Both the position numbers and the translations under genes were made by a program. From Streptomyces sp. TLI_105 (GTDB taxonomy: Bacteria; Actinomycetota; Actinomycetes; Streptomycetales; Streptomycetaceae), in the NCBI RefSeq assembly GCF_900105415.1, contig NZ_FNSM01000001.1, positions 7,820,001 through 7,884,000 on the forward strand: a stretch of 64,000 bases of DNA, in the 5' to 3' direction. Positions 1 through 7,693 of this stretch are shown one piece after another. Numbering within the stretch: the stretch's first letter is position 1; every line of letters starts with the position of its first letter. The notes beneath the pieces are model-generated. The model ran no database searches. It saw only the letters and a list, made by a program, of their open reading frames with translations, and had not been told where the DNA came from.

Positions 1-984
1 GGCGTCGACCGCCGCCGCGGCCAGGTCGCGGGCGAGGGTCTCGGCGACCGCGTCGTTGGTCCGGAGGCGTTGGACGAGGTCGGCCGGGCTGCGCTGCGCG
101 TAGAAGGCGAGCGGGAGCCGGAGCAGGTGCCGCAGGAAGCGGGCGCTGCCCAAGGTGGAGGCGATGACGCGCCCACGCAGCAGATTGGCCTGTTGGAGTG
201 CGGTGAGCGTCCCGGTCAGGACGAGGGCGGTGGCCATCGCTGCGAAGACCACACCGAGCAGGGACGTCTGGTTCCCGATGAGGAACATGTCGATGTACGT
301 ACGGCTCAGGGCCGGCACCCACGCGCCGACGGCCACCAGGAGGAGGCTGGCGACGACCGCGGCGGCCATGGTGCCGGAGGTGCCGCGCAGCCGGGCCGGA
401 AGGGCGGCGAGGACGCCGGGCCGGCTGCCGCCGCGCCGGAATCCGGGGCCCGGTTCGAAGGTGAGCACGATGCCGGTGAAGCTGGTGTCGAACTGGTCCA
501 TGGGGACGAACCGGCGGCCGCTTCCGGGGTCGTTGATGTACACGCCGGGCCGGCCCAGACGGCGGCCCATGCCCTCGTAGACGACGTAGTGGTTGAACTC
601 CCAGAAGAGGATGGCCGGGGCGGGCACCTCGGCGAGCGCGGCCAGGTCCATCTGCATGCCCTTGGCCTGGAGCCCGTGACCACGCGCCGCCTTGAGGAGG
701 TTCCCGGCCCGGGACCCGTCGCGGGAGACGCCGCAGGCGATGCGGAGCTCCTCCAGCGAGACGAAACGGCCGTGGTGCCCGAGGATCATCGCGAGGGCGG
801 CGGCACCGCACTCGACCGCCTCCATCTGGAGCACCGTGGGGGTGCGGACGGTCCGGGGCCGACGGCCCCCGGGGACCTGCGCACGGCGTCGGGGCCCGCC
901 CGCCGGCGGGAGCCTGCGGGCCGACCCGCGCGACCTGCCGCCGGACCGGGCCCGGGTCGGGGCGGCCGCCCGTGACGCGCTCAC
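1..984 (-). CDS. C39-peptidase bacteriocin-export ABC transporter, 3' end beyond window
   Basis: The first 328 codons of a peptide exporter that cleaves a double-glycine leader and pumps the product out (NHLP-type bacteriocin system). After a basic, disordered N-terminus of about 48 residues comes a C39 cysteine-peptidase domain: oxyanion Gln53, catalytic Cys59 in QMEAVECGAAAL, His132 in FNHYVVYEG and Asp152 in INDPGSG. The first membrane helices follow (for example MAAAVVASLLLVAVGALVPA). The ATPase domain lies outside the window. I chose the GTG start at 984 because it overlaps the TGA of the upstream adaptor gene (GTGA), a sign of translational coupling. It is the third gene of a precursor, adaptor, exporter series on this strand. 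The peptidase assignment is firm; the cargo is inferred from the adjacent GG-leader gene. Confidence 0.9.
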   Translation of the reverse strand, partial: MSASRAAAPTRARSGGRSRGSARRLPPAGGPRRRAQVPGGRRPRTVRTPTVLQMEAVECGAAALAMILGHHGRFVSLEELRIACGVSRDGSRAGNLLKAARGHGLQAKGMQMDLAALAEVPAPAILFWEFNHYVVYEGMGRRLGRPGVYINDPGSGRRFVPMDQFDTSFTGIVLTFEPGPGFRRGGSRPGVLAALPARLRGTSGTMAAAVVASLLLVAVGAWVPALSRTYIDMFLIGNQTSLLGVVFAAMATALVLTGTLTALQQANLLRGRVIASTLGSARFLRHLLRLPLAFYAQRSPADLVQRLRTNDAVAETLARDLAAAAVDA

Positions 985-1787
985 GGGAGCAGCCAGTCGA
1001 CGGGCCGCTGCGCGGCGAGGTGGACGGCGCCGGTGACGGGCGTGCCGGAGACGGGCGCGTGCGGGGGTCCGTCCGTGGAGGACCAGGCGTATCCGGAGGC
1101 GGTGGCGGGGGAGCGGTCCAGGGTGACGAGCACCGCGACCGGATCGCCCTCGCGGGAGAAGCGCGCGGCGAGCCCGGCGTCGCCGAGGAAGGAACCGAGT
1201 TGGGCCTGCGTCTGCGGGGTGCGGCCGACAGCGCGGACCCGCCCCTGGAGCACGCCGAACCGGTCGCGCGGGACGGACTGGACACCGAGGTCGACCCGGG
1301 CGCCCGCGCGGATCGTGGCGGCGGTGTCGCCCGGCAGGTACAGGACGGCCATCAGCGGGGCGTGCGGGTCGGTCACGCGCTCCACGGTCGCCACGTCGGC
1401 CCCGGTGGTGACGACCGAACCCAGCCTCGCGTACAGCGTGGTGACGCGACCGCCGGCGACGGCACGCACCGGCCGGTCGCCCCGGTCCGTGCGGACGGTC
1501 AGCAGCGGCGCGCCGGGGGCGACGGGCCGGCCCTCTTCGACGAGGACGTCGGTGACCTGTCCGGCGACGGGGCTCTGCAGCAGATAGGTGCCCTCGGCGT
1601 GGGTGAGGAGGCCGGGGGCGTTCACCTTGGACGTCACCGTGCCGGTGAGGGCCCAGAAACCCGCGGCGGCCATGACGACGACGGTGACGGCGAGCACCAG
1701 ACGGCCCTGGGGGCGCGCGAAGCGCACGGGCACGTCGAGTTCTTCGGGCGATTGCAGCTTGGAAAGCGCATTGCGGCGGAACTGCAC
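981..1787 (-). CDS. HlyD-family adaptor of NHLP-type bacteriocin export system
   Basis: 268-residue periplasmic-adaptor-like (membrane fusion) protein that would partner the adjacent C39 ABC exporter in the cytoplasmic membrane. It has a short cytosolic N-terminus, one membrane helix at about residues 28-48 (RLVLAVTVVVMAAAGFWALT), then two biotinyl/lipoyl-like halves: VNAPGLLTHAEGTYLLQSPV with VLVEEGRPVAPGAPLL, and RAVAGGRVTTLYARLGSVV with TGADVATVE. The short hairpin between them fits actinobacterial adaptors, which lack an outer membrane to span. GTG start at 1787 with AAGGA seven bases upstream. Its stop overlaps the exporter start. A strong hairpin separates it from the upstream peptide gene, so it may be expressed at a lower level than the peptide. 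Family assignment is solid from domain pattern and context. Confidence 0.88.
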   Translation of the reverse strand: MQFRRNALSKLQSPEELDVPVRFARPQGRLVLAVTVVVMAAAGFWALTGTVTSKVNAPGLLTHAEGTYLLQSPVAGQVTDVLVEEGRPVAPGAPLLTVRTDRGDRPVRAVAGGRVTTLYARLGSVVTTGADVATVERVTDPHAPLMAVLYLPGDTAATIRAGARVDLGVQSVPRDRFGVLQGRVRAVGRTPQTQAQLGSFLGDAGLAARFSREGDPVAVLVTLDRSPATASGYAWSSTDGPPHAPVSGTPVTGAVHLAAQRPVDWLLP

Positions 1788-1857
1788 GGACTATTCCTTC
1801 GACTGCATTCTCTCGTACATTCCGCGGTCGGGATTTCCGCGGTCGTTCTCAGGGGGC

Positions 1858-1899
1858 GACCGTGAACCCCGGAACCTCCCGGTTCCGGGGTTCACGGTC
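1858..1899 (-). terminator. Strong hairpin between peptide gene and export genes
   Basis: Perfect 19-bp inverted repeat (1858-1876 with 1881-1899) and a TCCC loop, starting about 10 bases after the stop codon of the GG-leader peptide gene. There is no clear T-run after it on the minus strand. It could act as a partial terminator or 3' stabiliser that makes the precursor mRNA more abundant than the exporter mRNA. Confidence 0.7.
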
Positions 1900-1909
1900 A
1901 ATACTGGGC

Positions 1910-2161
1910 TCAGATGCCGGCGATGCCGGTGATGCCCGCGGTGTTCACCGAGACGCCGGTGATGCCGGAGGCCAGACCCGGGACGCCGGCGACGAGGCCC
2001 TCGACGCCCTGGACCGTCTGCAGGGAGCCGACGGTGCCGAGGACGTTGGTGACGTCGCTGGTCAGGCCGCCGACGAGGCCGCCGGAGATGGTGACGAGAC
2101 CGCCGGAGACGGCGTCGAGGTCGGCGTCGGAGATCTCAGCGGTCTCAAGGTCGTGACGCAT
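1910..2161 (-). CDS. Double-glycine leader peptide, Cys-free Gly-rich bacteriocin-like precursor
   Basis: 83-residue precursor. The leader MRHDLETAEISDADLDAVSGG ends in a canonical double-glycine site (residues 20-21), with conserved hydrophobic positions at Leu15 and Val18. The predicted core is 62 residues with 15 glycines and many Val/Ile/Thr/Ser. It has no Cys, no aromatic residue and no Lys/Arg, so net charge is slightly negative. Several GxxxG-like spacings recur. Without cysteine it cannot form lanthionines or sactionine bridges. No modification enzyme lies in the window, but the locus continues past the left edge. The ATG at 2161 has GAAGGG eight bases upstream; the in-frame GTG at 2170 lacks one. 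It sits directly upstream of the adaptor and C39 exporter, which fits it as their cargo. Its activity is unknown. Confidence 0.82.
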   Translation of the reverse strand: MRHDLETAEISDADLDAVSGGLVTISGGLVGGLTSDVTNVLGTVGSLQTVQGVEGLVAGVPGLASGITGVSVNTAGITGIAGI

Positions 2162-2528
2162 GATGCGCACCCTTCGTTCATGGGGGGAATCCGTCTTCTG
2201 CGGCCGCAGCGAGATTGATCAAATCACGTGAACGGCTGACCGGAGAAATTCGGTTGACGCCTCTGAGCGGGTGTTTCTGCACCTCGGGAAGCGGCCGTGC
2301 ACCCAATTTCACGGAATGCCGACACCTTCTCCTCGAATCCGAGTAACAGATTCGGCCGTCCCGCCTCGCCCGAGGAACTTAAACGGACAGAACGGTGCCG
2401 TCCGGGCGGCCCCGGCCCCGGTGGTGTCGGGGAACGGTGAAGGCCCCGCCCCTCGACACGCACACGTTGTGCAGGTTTCCGGGAGGCATGCGGCGGGCCG
2501 GGGGCGGCCCGGGGCGCCTCGGCCCGGC
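2162..2528. other. Non-coding stretch upstream of the peptide gene
   Basis: 367 bases without a convincing gene. The part nearest the peptide gene is less GC-rich than its surroundings and should hold the promoter of the minus-strand peptide operon. I could not place -35/-10 boxes with confidence. Confidence 0.4.
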
Positions 2529-2993
2529 TCAGGCCTCGGGAGCCATGTCGTACGTGATCCACATCGTGCGCGTGGCCACCTGGTCGTACTTGGACCGGGC
2601 GCGGTGGTTGTCGTCGGCGGTGATCCAGCGGACGACGCTCCAGCCGCGCTCGGCCCCGATCCCGCGCAGGGCGTCGAGCAGCAGGTCCGCCACGCCGGAG
2701 CCGCGGTCGGCCGGGTCGACGAAGAGGTCGTCGAGCCAGCCGCCGACGGACGCGGACAGCGGGCGCGCGAAGGGCCGGAAGTGCGCGAGCCCGACCAGCC
2801 GGCCGTCGGCTGCCTCGGCGACGAGGCCCTCCACCTCGTGGCCGGGGTCGTGGATCCAGGACCAGACGATCCGCGCGGCCTCCTCGGTCTGCTCGACCCG
2901 GTAGAAGTCGGCGTACCCCCGGTAGAGGGCACGCCACCGGTCGAAGTCGCCCTCGCGGACCGGACGGATCACCACGGCGGCGGTTTCGGACAT
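2529..2993 (-). CDS. GNAT-family N-acetyltransferase
   Basis: 154-residue single-domain acetyltransferase expected to move an acetyl group from acetyl-CoA to an amine; the substrate is unknown. The GNAT core is visible: N-terminal strand VVIRPVREGDFDRWRALYRGY, central strands GLVAEAADGRLVGLAHFRPF, the strand WLDDLFVDPADRG, and the acetyl-CoA loop DRGSGVADLLLDALRGIG (the Q/RxxGxG/A type). The C-terminal strand VVRWITADDNHRARSKYDQV is typical of the family. ATG at 2993 follows AAGGAG by nine bases; a longer GTG start at 3014 would place that ribosome site inside the gene. Divergent from the next acetyltransferase gene. No functional context. Confidence 0.88.
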   Translation of the reverse strand: MSETAAVVIRPVREGDFDRWRALYRGYADFYRVEQTEEAARIVWSWIHDPGHEVEGLVAEAADGRLVGLAHFRPFARPLSASVGGWLDDLFVDPADRGSGVADLLLDALRGIGAERGWSVVRWITADDNHRARSKYDQVATRTMWITYDMAPEA

Positions 2994-3192
2994 CTCTTCA
3001 CGCTCCTTGCGCACCGCTACCTGCGGTGCGGCCCCAGTCGATCACGCAGGGGACGGCCGGCTGAATTCGGCCGGGGACCTTCACCTCGCTGAACCCGGAC
3101 GTGCTTCCCCTCTCCGTGCCCGGGGGCTCAACGGCCGCACGAAGGACCGTACTTACGGCTCGCTCACGCGGGCGTGCGTTAAGTTGCCCGCC

Positions 3193-3741
3193 ATGACCGA
3201 ACTCGGGCCCGCTCTCTGGCCGCCTGCCCCGCTGAAGACCGAACGGCTCGTGCTCCGCGAGTCCGAGGCACGGGACCGCGCGGCATTCGTCGAACTGTTC
3301 GCCTCGCCGGAGGTGGGCACCTACACAGGCGGCGCCCGGCCGCGCGAGGAAGTCGACCGCACGATGCCCGAGGTTCCCGGCCGGCGCCCCGGCTTCTTCG
3401 TCGTCGATCTCGACGGGGCGATGATCGGCATGATCACGCTCGACCGGCGGGACCCGGAACGTCCGGGGCACGTCCGCCCGGAAGGCCGGGAGGCGGAGCT
3501 CGGCTCCATGTTCCTGCCGGAGGCCTGGGGACGCGGGTACGCGGCCGAGGCGTGCGCGGCGGCGCTCGACTGGTACGCCGCCGCGCTCCCCGGCGAGCCG
3601 GTGGTGCTCGTCACCCGGACCGACAACGACCGCGCCATGCGCCTCGCGGCGAAGCTCGGGTTCACCGAGGCGGACCGGTTCGAGGAGTACGGCGCCGAGC
3701 AGTGGTTCGGCGCCCGGTCGGCGGTGAAGCACCGCACATGA
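3193..3741 (+). CDS. GNAT-family N-acetyltransferase (RimJ/RimL-like)
   Basis: 182 residues, resembling acetyltransferases of the ribosomal-protein alanine N-acetyltransferase group. The opening LKTERLVLRESEARDRAAFVE is their hallmark. Then come VDLDGAMIGMITLDRR, the acetyl-CoA loop in FLPEAWGRGYAAEACAAALD, and the C-terminal TRTDNDRAMRLAAKLGFTEA. ATG at 3193; there is no good ribosome site and a TTAAGTT element lies just upstream, so a leaderless or near-leaderless transcript is possible. A bidirectional hairpin separates it from the convergent DD-carboxypeptidase gene. Substrate unknown. Confidence 0.88.
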   Translation: MTELGPALWPPAPLKTERLVLRESEARDRAAFVELFASPEVGTYTGGARPREEVDRTMPEVPGRRPGFFVVDLDGAMIGMITLDRRDPERPGHVRPEGREAELGSMFLPEAWGRGYAAEACAAALDWYAAALPGEPVVLVTRTDNDRAMRLAAKLGFTEADRFEEYGAEQWFGARSAVKHRT

Positions 3742-3753
3742 GTTCCGCCGCCG

Positions 3754-3782
3754 GGCTGCCTCCCGACGAACGGGAGGCAGCC
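3754..3782. terminator. Bidirectional terminator hairpin
   Basis: 12-bp perfect stem (GGCTGCCTCCCG, 3754-3765, with 3771-3782) and a 5-base loop. It lies between the convergent acetyltransferase and DD-carboxypeptidase genes and could end transcription from both sides. Confidence 0.75.
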
Positions 3783-3810
3783 GGGACGGACGGGCGCCGT
3801 CGCGCGCCGA

Positions 3811-4698
3811 CTACCTGGCGAAGCCGTAGTCCAGCAGCTTCTTGGCGTCGGCCAGCCTGTTCGTCTCGGACGGAGAGGCGAGGACCGTACCGATGACCGT
3901 CTTGCCGCCACGGGTGGCCGCGAAGACGAGGCAGTACCTGGCCTGCGGACCGGAACCGGTCTTCACGCCGATCGCACCGCTGTACGTGTTGAGGAGCTTG
4001 TTCGTGTTGGTCCACGCCATGTACCGGTAACCACCGCTCTTCGTGGTCACCTTCTGCGTCGTGGACTTCGTCTTGACGATGGCGCGGAACGTGGAGTCCT
4101 TCATCGCACTGCTCGCGATCTTCGTCAGGTCGCGCGGAGTCGAGAAGTTCTGCCCACTGCCTATCCCGTCGAACGAGTCGAAGTGGGTGTTCCTCAGACC
4201 GAGCTTCCTCGCCTCGTCGTTCATCTTCCCGATGAACGACTTGACGCGGGCCGCCCGCGTGGTGCCCGTGCCGAACTTGTCGGCCAGCGCGTAGGCGGCG
4301 TCACAGCCCGACGGCAGCATGAGGCCGTAGAGGAGCTGACGGACGGTCACCTTGTCCCCGACGATGAGCCGGGCCGAGGAGGCGTTCTTGGAGACGATGT
4401 AGTCGCTGTAGGCCTTCTGGATCGTGACCTTGGCGTCGAGGTTCAGGTTCCGCTGGGACAGCACCACCTTCGCGGTCATGATCTTCGTGGTGGACCCGGT
4501 CGACCGGCGGGTGTCCGCGGCCTTCCCGTACAACGTCGTACCCGTCCCGTTGTTCATGACGAAGCCGCCGGGGGCGGTGATCGACGGGACCGGCGGCGCG
4601 GCGTACGCCTGGCCGGCGAAGAGGCCGCCGGCCAGTACGGCCGAGGCCGTGAGCGAGACGGTCACGGCACTGCGCAGACCGAGTGTCGGAGTCAGCAA
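3811..4698 (-). CDS. Exported D-alanyl-D-alanine carboxypeptidase (S11 penicillin-binding protein)
   Basis: 295-residue secreted serine DD-peptidase that trims the terminal D-Ala of peptidoglycan stem peptides. The signal peptide runs to about residue 33 (SLTASAVLAGGLFAGQAYA). The catalytic motifs are all present: SxxK at Ser69-Thr-Thr-Lys72 (STGSTTKIMTAK), SxC at Ser130-Gly-Cys132 (LPSGCDAA; many homologues have SGN or SGC here) and KTG at 246-248. There is no C-terminal membrane anchor. The start is uncertain: TTG at 4698 has AAGGG nine bases upstream and puts the signal peptide at the N-terminus. No ATG or GTG lies nearby, and the open frame continues upstream without coding character. Stands alone, followed by the terminator shared with the acetyltransferase. 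Confidence 0.87.
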   Translation of the reverse strand: MLTPTLGLRSAVTVSLTASAVLAGGLFAGQAYAAPPVPSITAPGGFVMNNGTGTTLYGKAADTRRSTGSTTKIMTAKVVLSQRNLNLDAKVTIQKAYSDYIVSKNASSARLIVGDKVTVRQLLYGLMLPSGCDAAYALADKFGTGTTRAARVKSFIGKMNDEARKLGLRNTHFDSFDGIGSGQNFSTPRDLTKIASSAMKDSTFRAIVKTKSTTQKVTTKSGGYRYMAWTNTNKLLNTYSGAIGVKTGSGPQARYCLVFAATRGGKTVIGTVLASPSETNRLADAKKLLDYGFAR

Positions 4699-4870
4699 AG
4701 TCTTCTGCCCTTGGTAGAGATCGATGTCTTCCGGGCCCGCAGGGGCCGGGTCGCGCGGCAGCCGGCTCGGGTTCTGCCGGACCGCACGACAGGGCCGGAC
4801 GCGGACCCGGCGCATGGAAGACGCACGAAAGGGCTTCAGGGATGCACGGCAGAGGCAGTGATCTTTCTCG

Positions 4871-4915
4871 GTCAGGAGCCGTGCGGTCAGGAGCCGTGCG
4901 TTCAGGCGCCGTGCG
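4871..4915. repeat. 15-bp tandem repeat carrying in-frame stop codons at the trpF 3' end
   Basis: Three head-to-tail copies of GTCAGGAGCCGTGCG (4871-4885, 4886-4900 and a variant at 4901-4915). On the minus strand each copy contains a TGA, and the period is a multiple of three. The last trpF codons and stop are therefore followed by two more in-frame stop copies. Confidence 0.9.
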
Positions 4916-5522
4916 GGGCGGCCTGCTTCGCGGCGGTGACGAACGTACGGATCAGATCGTGGTCCTTGACGCCCGGAGCGGACTCCACACCGCTGGACAC
5001 ATCGACCCCCCAGGGGCGCGCCCGGCCGATCGCCTCGCCGACGTTGTGCGGTGCGAGCCCTCCGGCGAGCAGCCACGCGCCCTCGGGCCGCGCCGCCTCC
5101 AGCAGGGACAGGTCCCACGGCTCGCCGGAACCCGCCCGGGGCGAATCGAGGAGGAGCACCTCCTCGCCGTAGGCGCCGACACGCGTGTCGGGCCGGTCGC
5201 TCAAGGACGTGGCCCGCCACAGCCGCGGGAAGTCCCCGGCCGCGGCCGTGAAGTCCTCCTCGCGATACGCGGTGCCGTGCAGCTGGAGGGCGCCGACGCC
5301 GAGCTCACCGGCGATGCGGGCGGCCTCGGCGGCAGGGGTGTCGTTGACCACGAGAACGGACAGGACACCCGCCGGAACGTGGGCGGCGAGCCGCGCCGCC
5401 CGCTCCCGGTCGAGCCCGCGCACACTGGTCCCGCTGATCACCAACCCGACGGCGTCGGCCCCGGCCGCGACCGCCGCGTCGATGTCGGCGGTCGTCCTGA
5501 GCCCGCACACCTTCACGAACAC
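4902..5522 (-). CDS. trpF: Phosphoribosylanthranilate isomerase
   Basis: 206 residues, normal length for a single-domain TrpF. It converts N-(5-phosphoribosyl)anthranilate to the ribulose form in tryptophan synthesis, in the cytosol. The start FVKVCGLRTTADIDAAVAAG holds the conserved KxCG with the catalytic Cys. The catalytic Asp is in LLLDSPRAGSG, and the phosphate-binding glycines are in LLAGGLAPHNV and GVDVSSGVES. GTG at 5522 follows GGAG by six bases. It is not next to other trp genes here, as often seen in Streptomyces. The 3' end carries the triple repeat described separately. The isomerase family is unambiguous; a paralogue elsewhere in the genome cannot be excluded. Confidence 0.93.
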   Translation of the reverse strand: MFVKVCGLRTTADIDAAVAAGADAVGLVISGTSVRGLDRERAARLAAHVPAGVLSVLVVNDTPAAEAARIAGELGVGALQLHGTAYREEDFTAAAGDFPRLWRATSLSDRPDTRVGAYGEEVLLLDSPRAGSGEPWDLSLLEAARPEGAWLLAGGLAPHNVGEAIGRARPWGVDVSSGVESAPGVKDHDLIRTFVTAAKQAAPHGA

Positions 5523-5642
5523 GTGTCTCTCCTCTGCTGACCCTCGGCGCGGCACCCCGAGCCTACTCACTCCCCGCGTGCTCACGGACGGCAGACCGTC
5601 TCCGGGGAGGCGCCCCGGCACCGGGCGAGCGTCGTCGGGCGG

Positions 5643-6491
5643 TCACTCGCGGACCCGGGCGTCGACCGGAGGACGCGTGGGGGCGCCGTCCGCGTCCAGG
5701 CCCGCGAGGAGACGCAGCCCGTCCTCGGCCGGGCTGCCGGGGGCCGCGGACAGCACCAGCAGCTCCATGCCGGATTCCTCGGGCAGCGCGAAGTTCTCAT
5801 GGTGCAGTTCGAGCAGTCCGACCAGCGGATGCCGGTACGCCTTGGGCCCATGGGTGCGGGCGCGCACGTCCGCACGGGCCCAGAGGCGGCGGAAGCGTTC
5901 GCTCCCCATGGCGAGCTCGCCGATGAGCGAGGCCAGACGGGGATCGTCGGGATGCTTGCCGGCGGCCAGGCGCAGATGCCCGACGACGTCGAGCGTGCAC
6001 GTCTCCCAGTTCGCGTAGAGGCCGCGCTCGGCCTCCTCGAGGAAGATGTGCCGGGCGGTGTTCAGGCCGGGGATCGGCCGCCCGTAGAGGAGCCGGGCGA
6101 GACGGTTGCCGGCGAGGACGTCCAGACGGTGGTTCATGACCAGCGCGGGTGCGTCGGCGACCAGGTCGAGGACGCGCAGCAGCTCGGGCCGGAGGCGCCC
6201 GGCCGGCGCCTTCACGGGACGGCGGCGCTGACGGGCCAGCCGGTGGAGGTGCCCGCGTTCGGTCTCGTCGAGGCCGAGGACGCGGGCGAGCGCGTCGAGG
6301 ACCTGCTCGGAGGGCTGGGTCGCGCGGCCCTGTTCCAGACGCACGTAGTAGTCGACGCTGACGCCCGACAGATGCGCGACCTCTTCGCGACGCAGCCCTT
6401 CGACCCGCCGGCGGCTGTCGGTGGGGATGCCGACGGCGGCGGGGTCGATGCGGGCGCGCCGGGTCCGCAGGAAACCCGCAAGATCGTCCAT
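5643..6491 (-). CDS. XRE-family regulator with MmyB-like ligand domain
   Basis: 282-residue DNA-binding regulator. The N-terminal helix-turn-helix covers about residues 5-80: FLRTRRARIDPAAVGI, then RRVEGLRREEVAHLSGVSVD and YYVRLEQGR, the signature of the actinobacterial MmyB-like group. The C-terminal domain of about 170 residues (APALVMNHRLDVLAGNRLAR, FLEEAERGLYANWE, ELHHENFALPEE) is the presumed fatty-acid or ligand-binding part. ATG at 6491 fits the family start; GGAGG is only two bases away, so translation could use an unusual spacing. It is divergent from the quinone-reductase gene, and regulators of this type commonly repress such an adjacent oxidoreductase. That target is inference. 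Confidence 0.88.
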   Translation of the reverse strand: MDDLAGFLRTRRARIDPAAVGIPTDSRRRVEGLRREEVAHLSGVSVDYYVRLEQGRATQPSEQVLDALARVLGLDETERGHLHRLARQRRRPVKAPAGRLRPELLRVLDLVADAPALVMNHRLDVLAGNRLARLLYGRPIPGLNTARHIFLEEAERGLYANWETCTLDVVGHLRLAAGKHPDDPRLASLIGELAMGSERFRRLWARADVRARTHGPKAYRHPLVGLLELHHENFALPEESGMELLVLSAAPGSPAEDGLRLLAGLDADGAPTRPPVDARVRE

Positions 6492-6530
6492 GCCCTCCAG
6501 TATGGCCTCGGCCGCGCCCGCGAAGGTGGC

Positions 6531-6545
6531 CCTGTCATTACCAGG
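6531..6545. promoter_or_regulatory. Possible operator in the regulator/reductase intergenic region
   Basis: CCTGTCATTACCAGG is an imperfect palindrome in an AT-richer patch between the divergent XRE regulator and quinone reductase genes. Its position suits an operator for the regulator. No second copy was seen to confirm it. Confidence 0.3.
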
Positions 6546-6631
6546 AAGCCCGGTCCGACGGAAGGAGCGTCCCTGAACACCGGCCGTCGCGGAGCCCAGG
6601 ATCGAAGACATCCGATCCGAAGGAGTTCCCC

Positions 6632-7411
6632 GTGAAGACGCTGATCGTCCACGCCCACCCGGAGCCCAAGTCGCTCAACAGCTCGCTGAAGGACCTCGCG
6701 GTCTCCACCCTGGAGTCCGCCGGGCACGAGGTGCGGGTGAGCGACCTGTACGCGATGAACTGGAAGGCGGTCGTGGACGCCGCGGACTACGGCCCCGCCG
6801 CCTCGAGCCCGCTGAAGGTCGCTCTTGACTCGGGCCGGGCCTTCGACGCCGGGACGCTCACCCCGGACGTCGTGGCCGAGCAGGAGAAGCTGTTGTGGGC
6901 CGACACGATCATCTTCCAGTTCCCGCTCTGGTGGTACACGATGCCCGCGATCCTCAAGGGCTGGGTGGACCGGGTGTTCACCTACCACTTCGCCTACGGC
7001 GTCGGTGAGCACAGCGACACCAAGTACGGCGAGCGCTTCGGCGAAGGCACCCTGGCGGGGAAGAGGGCACTGCTGTCGGTGACCGCCGGCGGCCCGCAGG
7101 CGCACTACGGGGCCCGTGGGATCAACGGCCCCATCGACGACCTGCTGTTCCCGATCCACCACGGCATCCTCTACTACCCGGGCATCGAGGTGCTGCCGCC
7201 GTTCGTGCTGTACGGCACCGACCGGATGACCGACGACGACTACCGGGGCGTCGCCGAGGCCTGGGAACAGCGCCTGCTCACCCTGGAGTCGAGGGAGCCG
7301 ATCGCGTTCCGCCGACAGAACTTCGGCGACTACGAGATCCCCTCGCTCCGGCTGAAGGAGGGCCTGGAGCCCGAGGGCCGCACGGGCTTCGGGCTGCACA
7401 TACGAGGCTGA
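6632..7411 (+). CDS. Flavodoxin-fold NAD(P)H:quinone oxidoreductase
   Basis: 259-residue soluble flavoprotein related to NQO1/MdaB-type quinone reductases (flavodoxin-2 fold). It would reduce quinones or similar electrophiles by two electrons using NAD(P)H. The N-terminal FMN/FAD phosphate loop is VHAHPEPKSLNSSLKD, the flavin-stacking strand IIFQFPLWWYTMPAILKGWV is strongly conserved, and a second flavin loop lies in SVTAGGPQAHYGARG. GTG at 6632 follows AAGGAG by seven bases. It is divergent from an MmyB-like XRE regulator that probably controls it. A hairpin follows the stop codon. Confidence 0.9.
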   Translation: MKTLIVHAHPEPKSLNSSLKDLAVSTLESAGHEVRVSDLYAMNWKAVVDAADYGPAASSPLKVALDSGRAFDAGTLTPDVVAEQEKLLWADTIIFQFPLWWYTMPAILKGWVDRVFTYHFAYGVGEHSDTKYGERFGEGTLAGKRALLSVTAGGPQAHYGARGINGPIDDLLFPIHHGILYYPGIEVLPPFVLYGTDRMTDDDYRGVAEAWEQRLLTLESREPIAFRRQNFGDYEIPSLRLKEGLEPEGRTGFGLHIRG

Positions 7412-7436
7412 CCCCCGGCACCGGAGGCGCCGGGGG
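7412..7436 (+). terminator. Hairpin after quinone reductase gene
   Basis: 8-bp stem CCCCCGGC/GCCGGGGG with a 9-base loop, immediately after the stop codon. It has the position of an intrinsic terminator but no T-tract. Confidence 0.6.
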
Positions 7437-7542
7437 AGAAAGGACCGGGCAGGGACGGCTCGTTGGACCGAGCTCGCCATACCCGTCGACGGTGTCTCGG
7501 AGACGGGTCGTGACGGGGGCCGTTCAAGGCGGGAAGCCGTGG

Positions 7543-7616
7543 CAGGGGTGACAGGAGTCGAACCTGCGACATCCGGTTTTGGAGACCGGCGCTCTGGCCA
7601 TCTGAGCTACACCCCT
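7543..7616 (-). tRNA. tRNA-Trp (CCA anticodon)
   Basis: Reads on the minus strand as a full cloverleaf: acceptor AGGGGTG/CACCCCT, D-arm GCTCAGATGGCCAGAGC, anticodon stem-loop CCGGTCTCCAAAACCGG with loop CTCCAAA (anticodon CCA), and T-arm CAGGTTCGACTCCTG. The discriminator is G, and no CCA end is encoded. 74 nt. Confidence 0.96.
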
Positions 7617-7693
7617 TTGGTGTGCGCACAGTCTGACACGGGGGTGGATCTCGATGCCAACCGATTTCGATTCCCCCGTTGACGACGGCGCGC

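Noticed and set aside
1910..2170. Lanthipeptide precursor
   Set aside because: The leader resembles those of class II lanthipeptides, but the core has no cysteine, so lanthionine rings are impossible.
2224..2937. Second protein overlapping the GNAT gene on the minus strand
   Set aside because: Arg/Pro-rich frame with no start signal; an out-of-frame shadow of the acetyltransferase.
4871..4915. CRISPR-like repeat
   Set aside because: Copies are directly adjacent with no spacers; a plain tandem duplication.
3811..5220. Single long protein joining the DD-carboxypeptidase with upstream sequence
   Set aside because: The extra residues overlap trpF in another frame and lack coding character; the signal peptide marks the true N-terminus near 4698.
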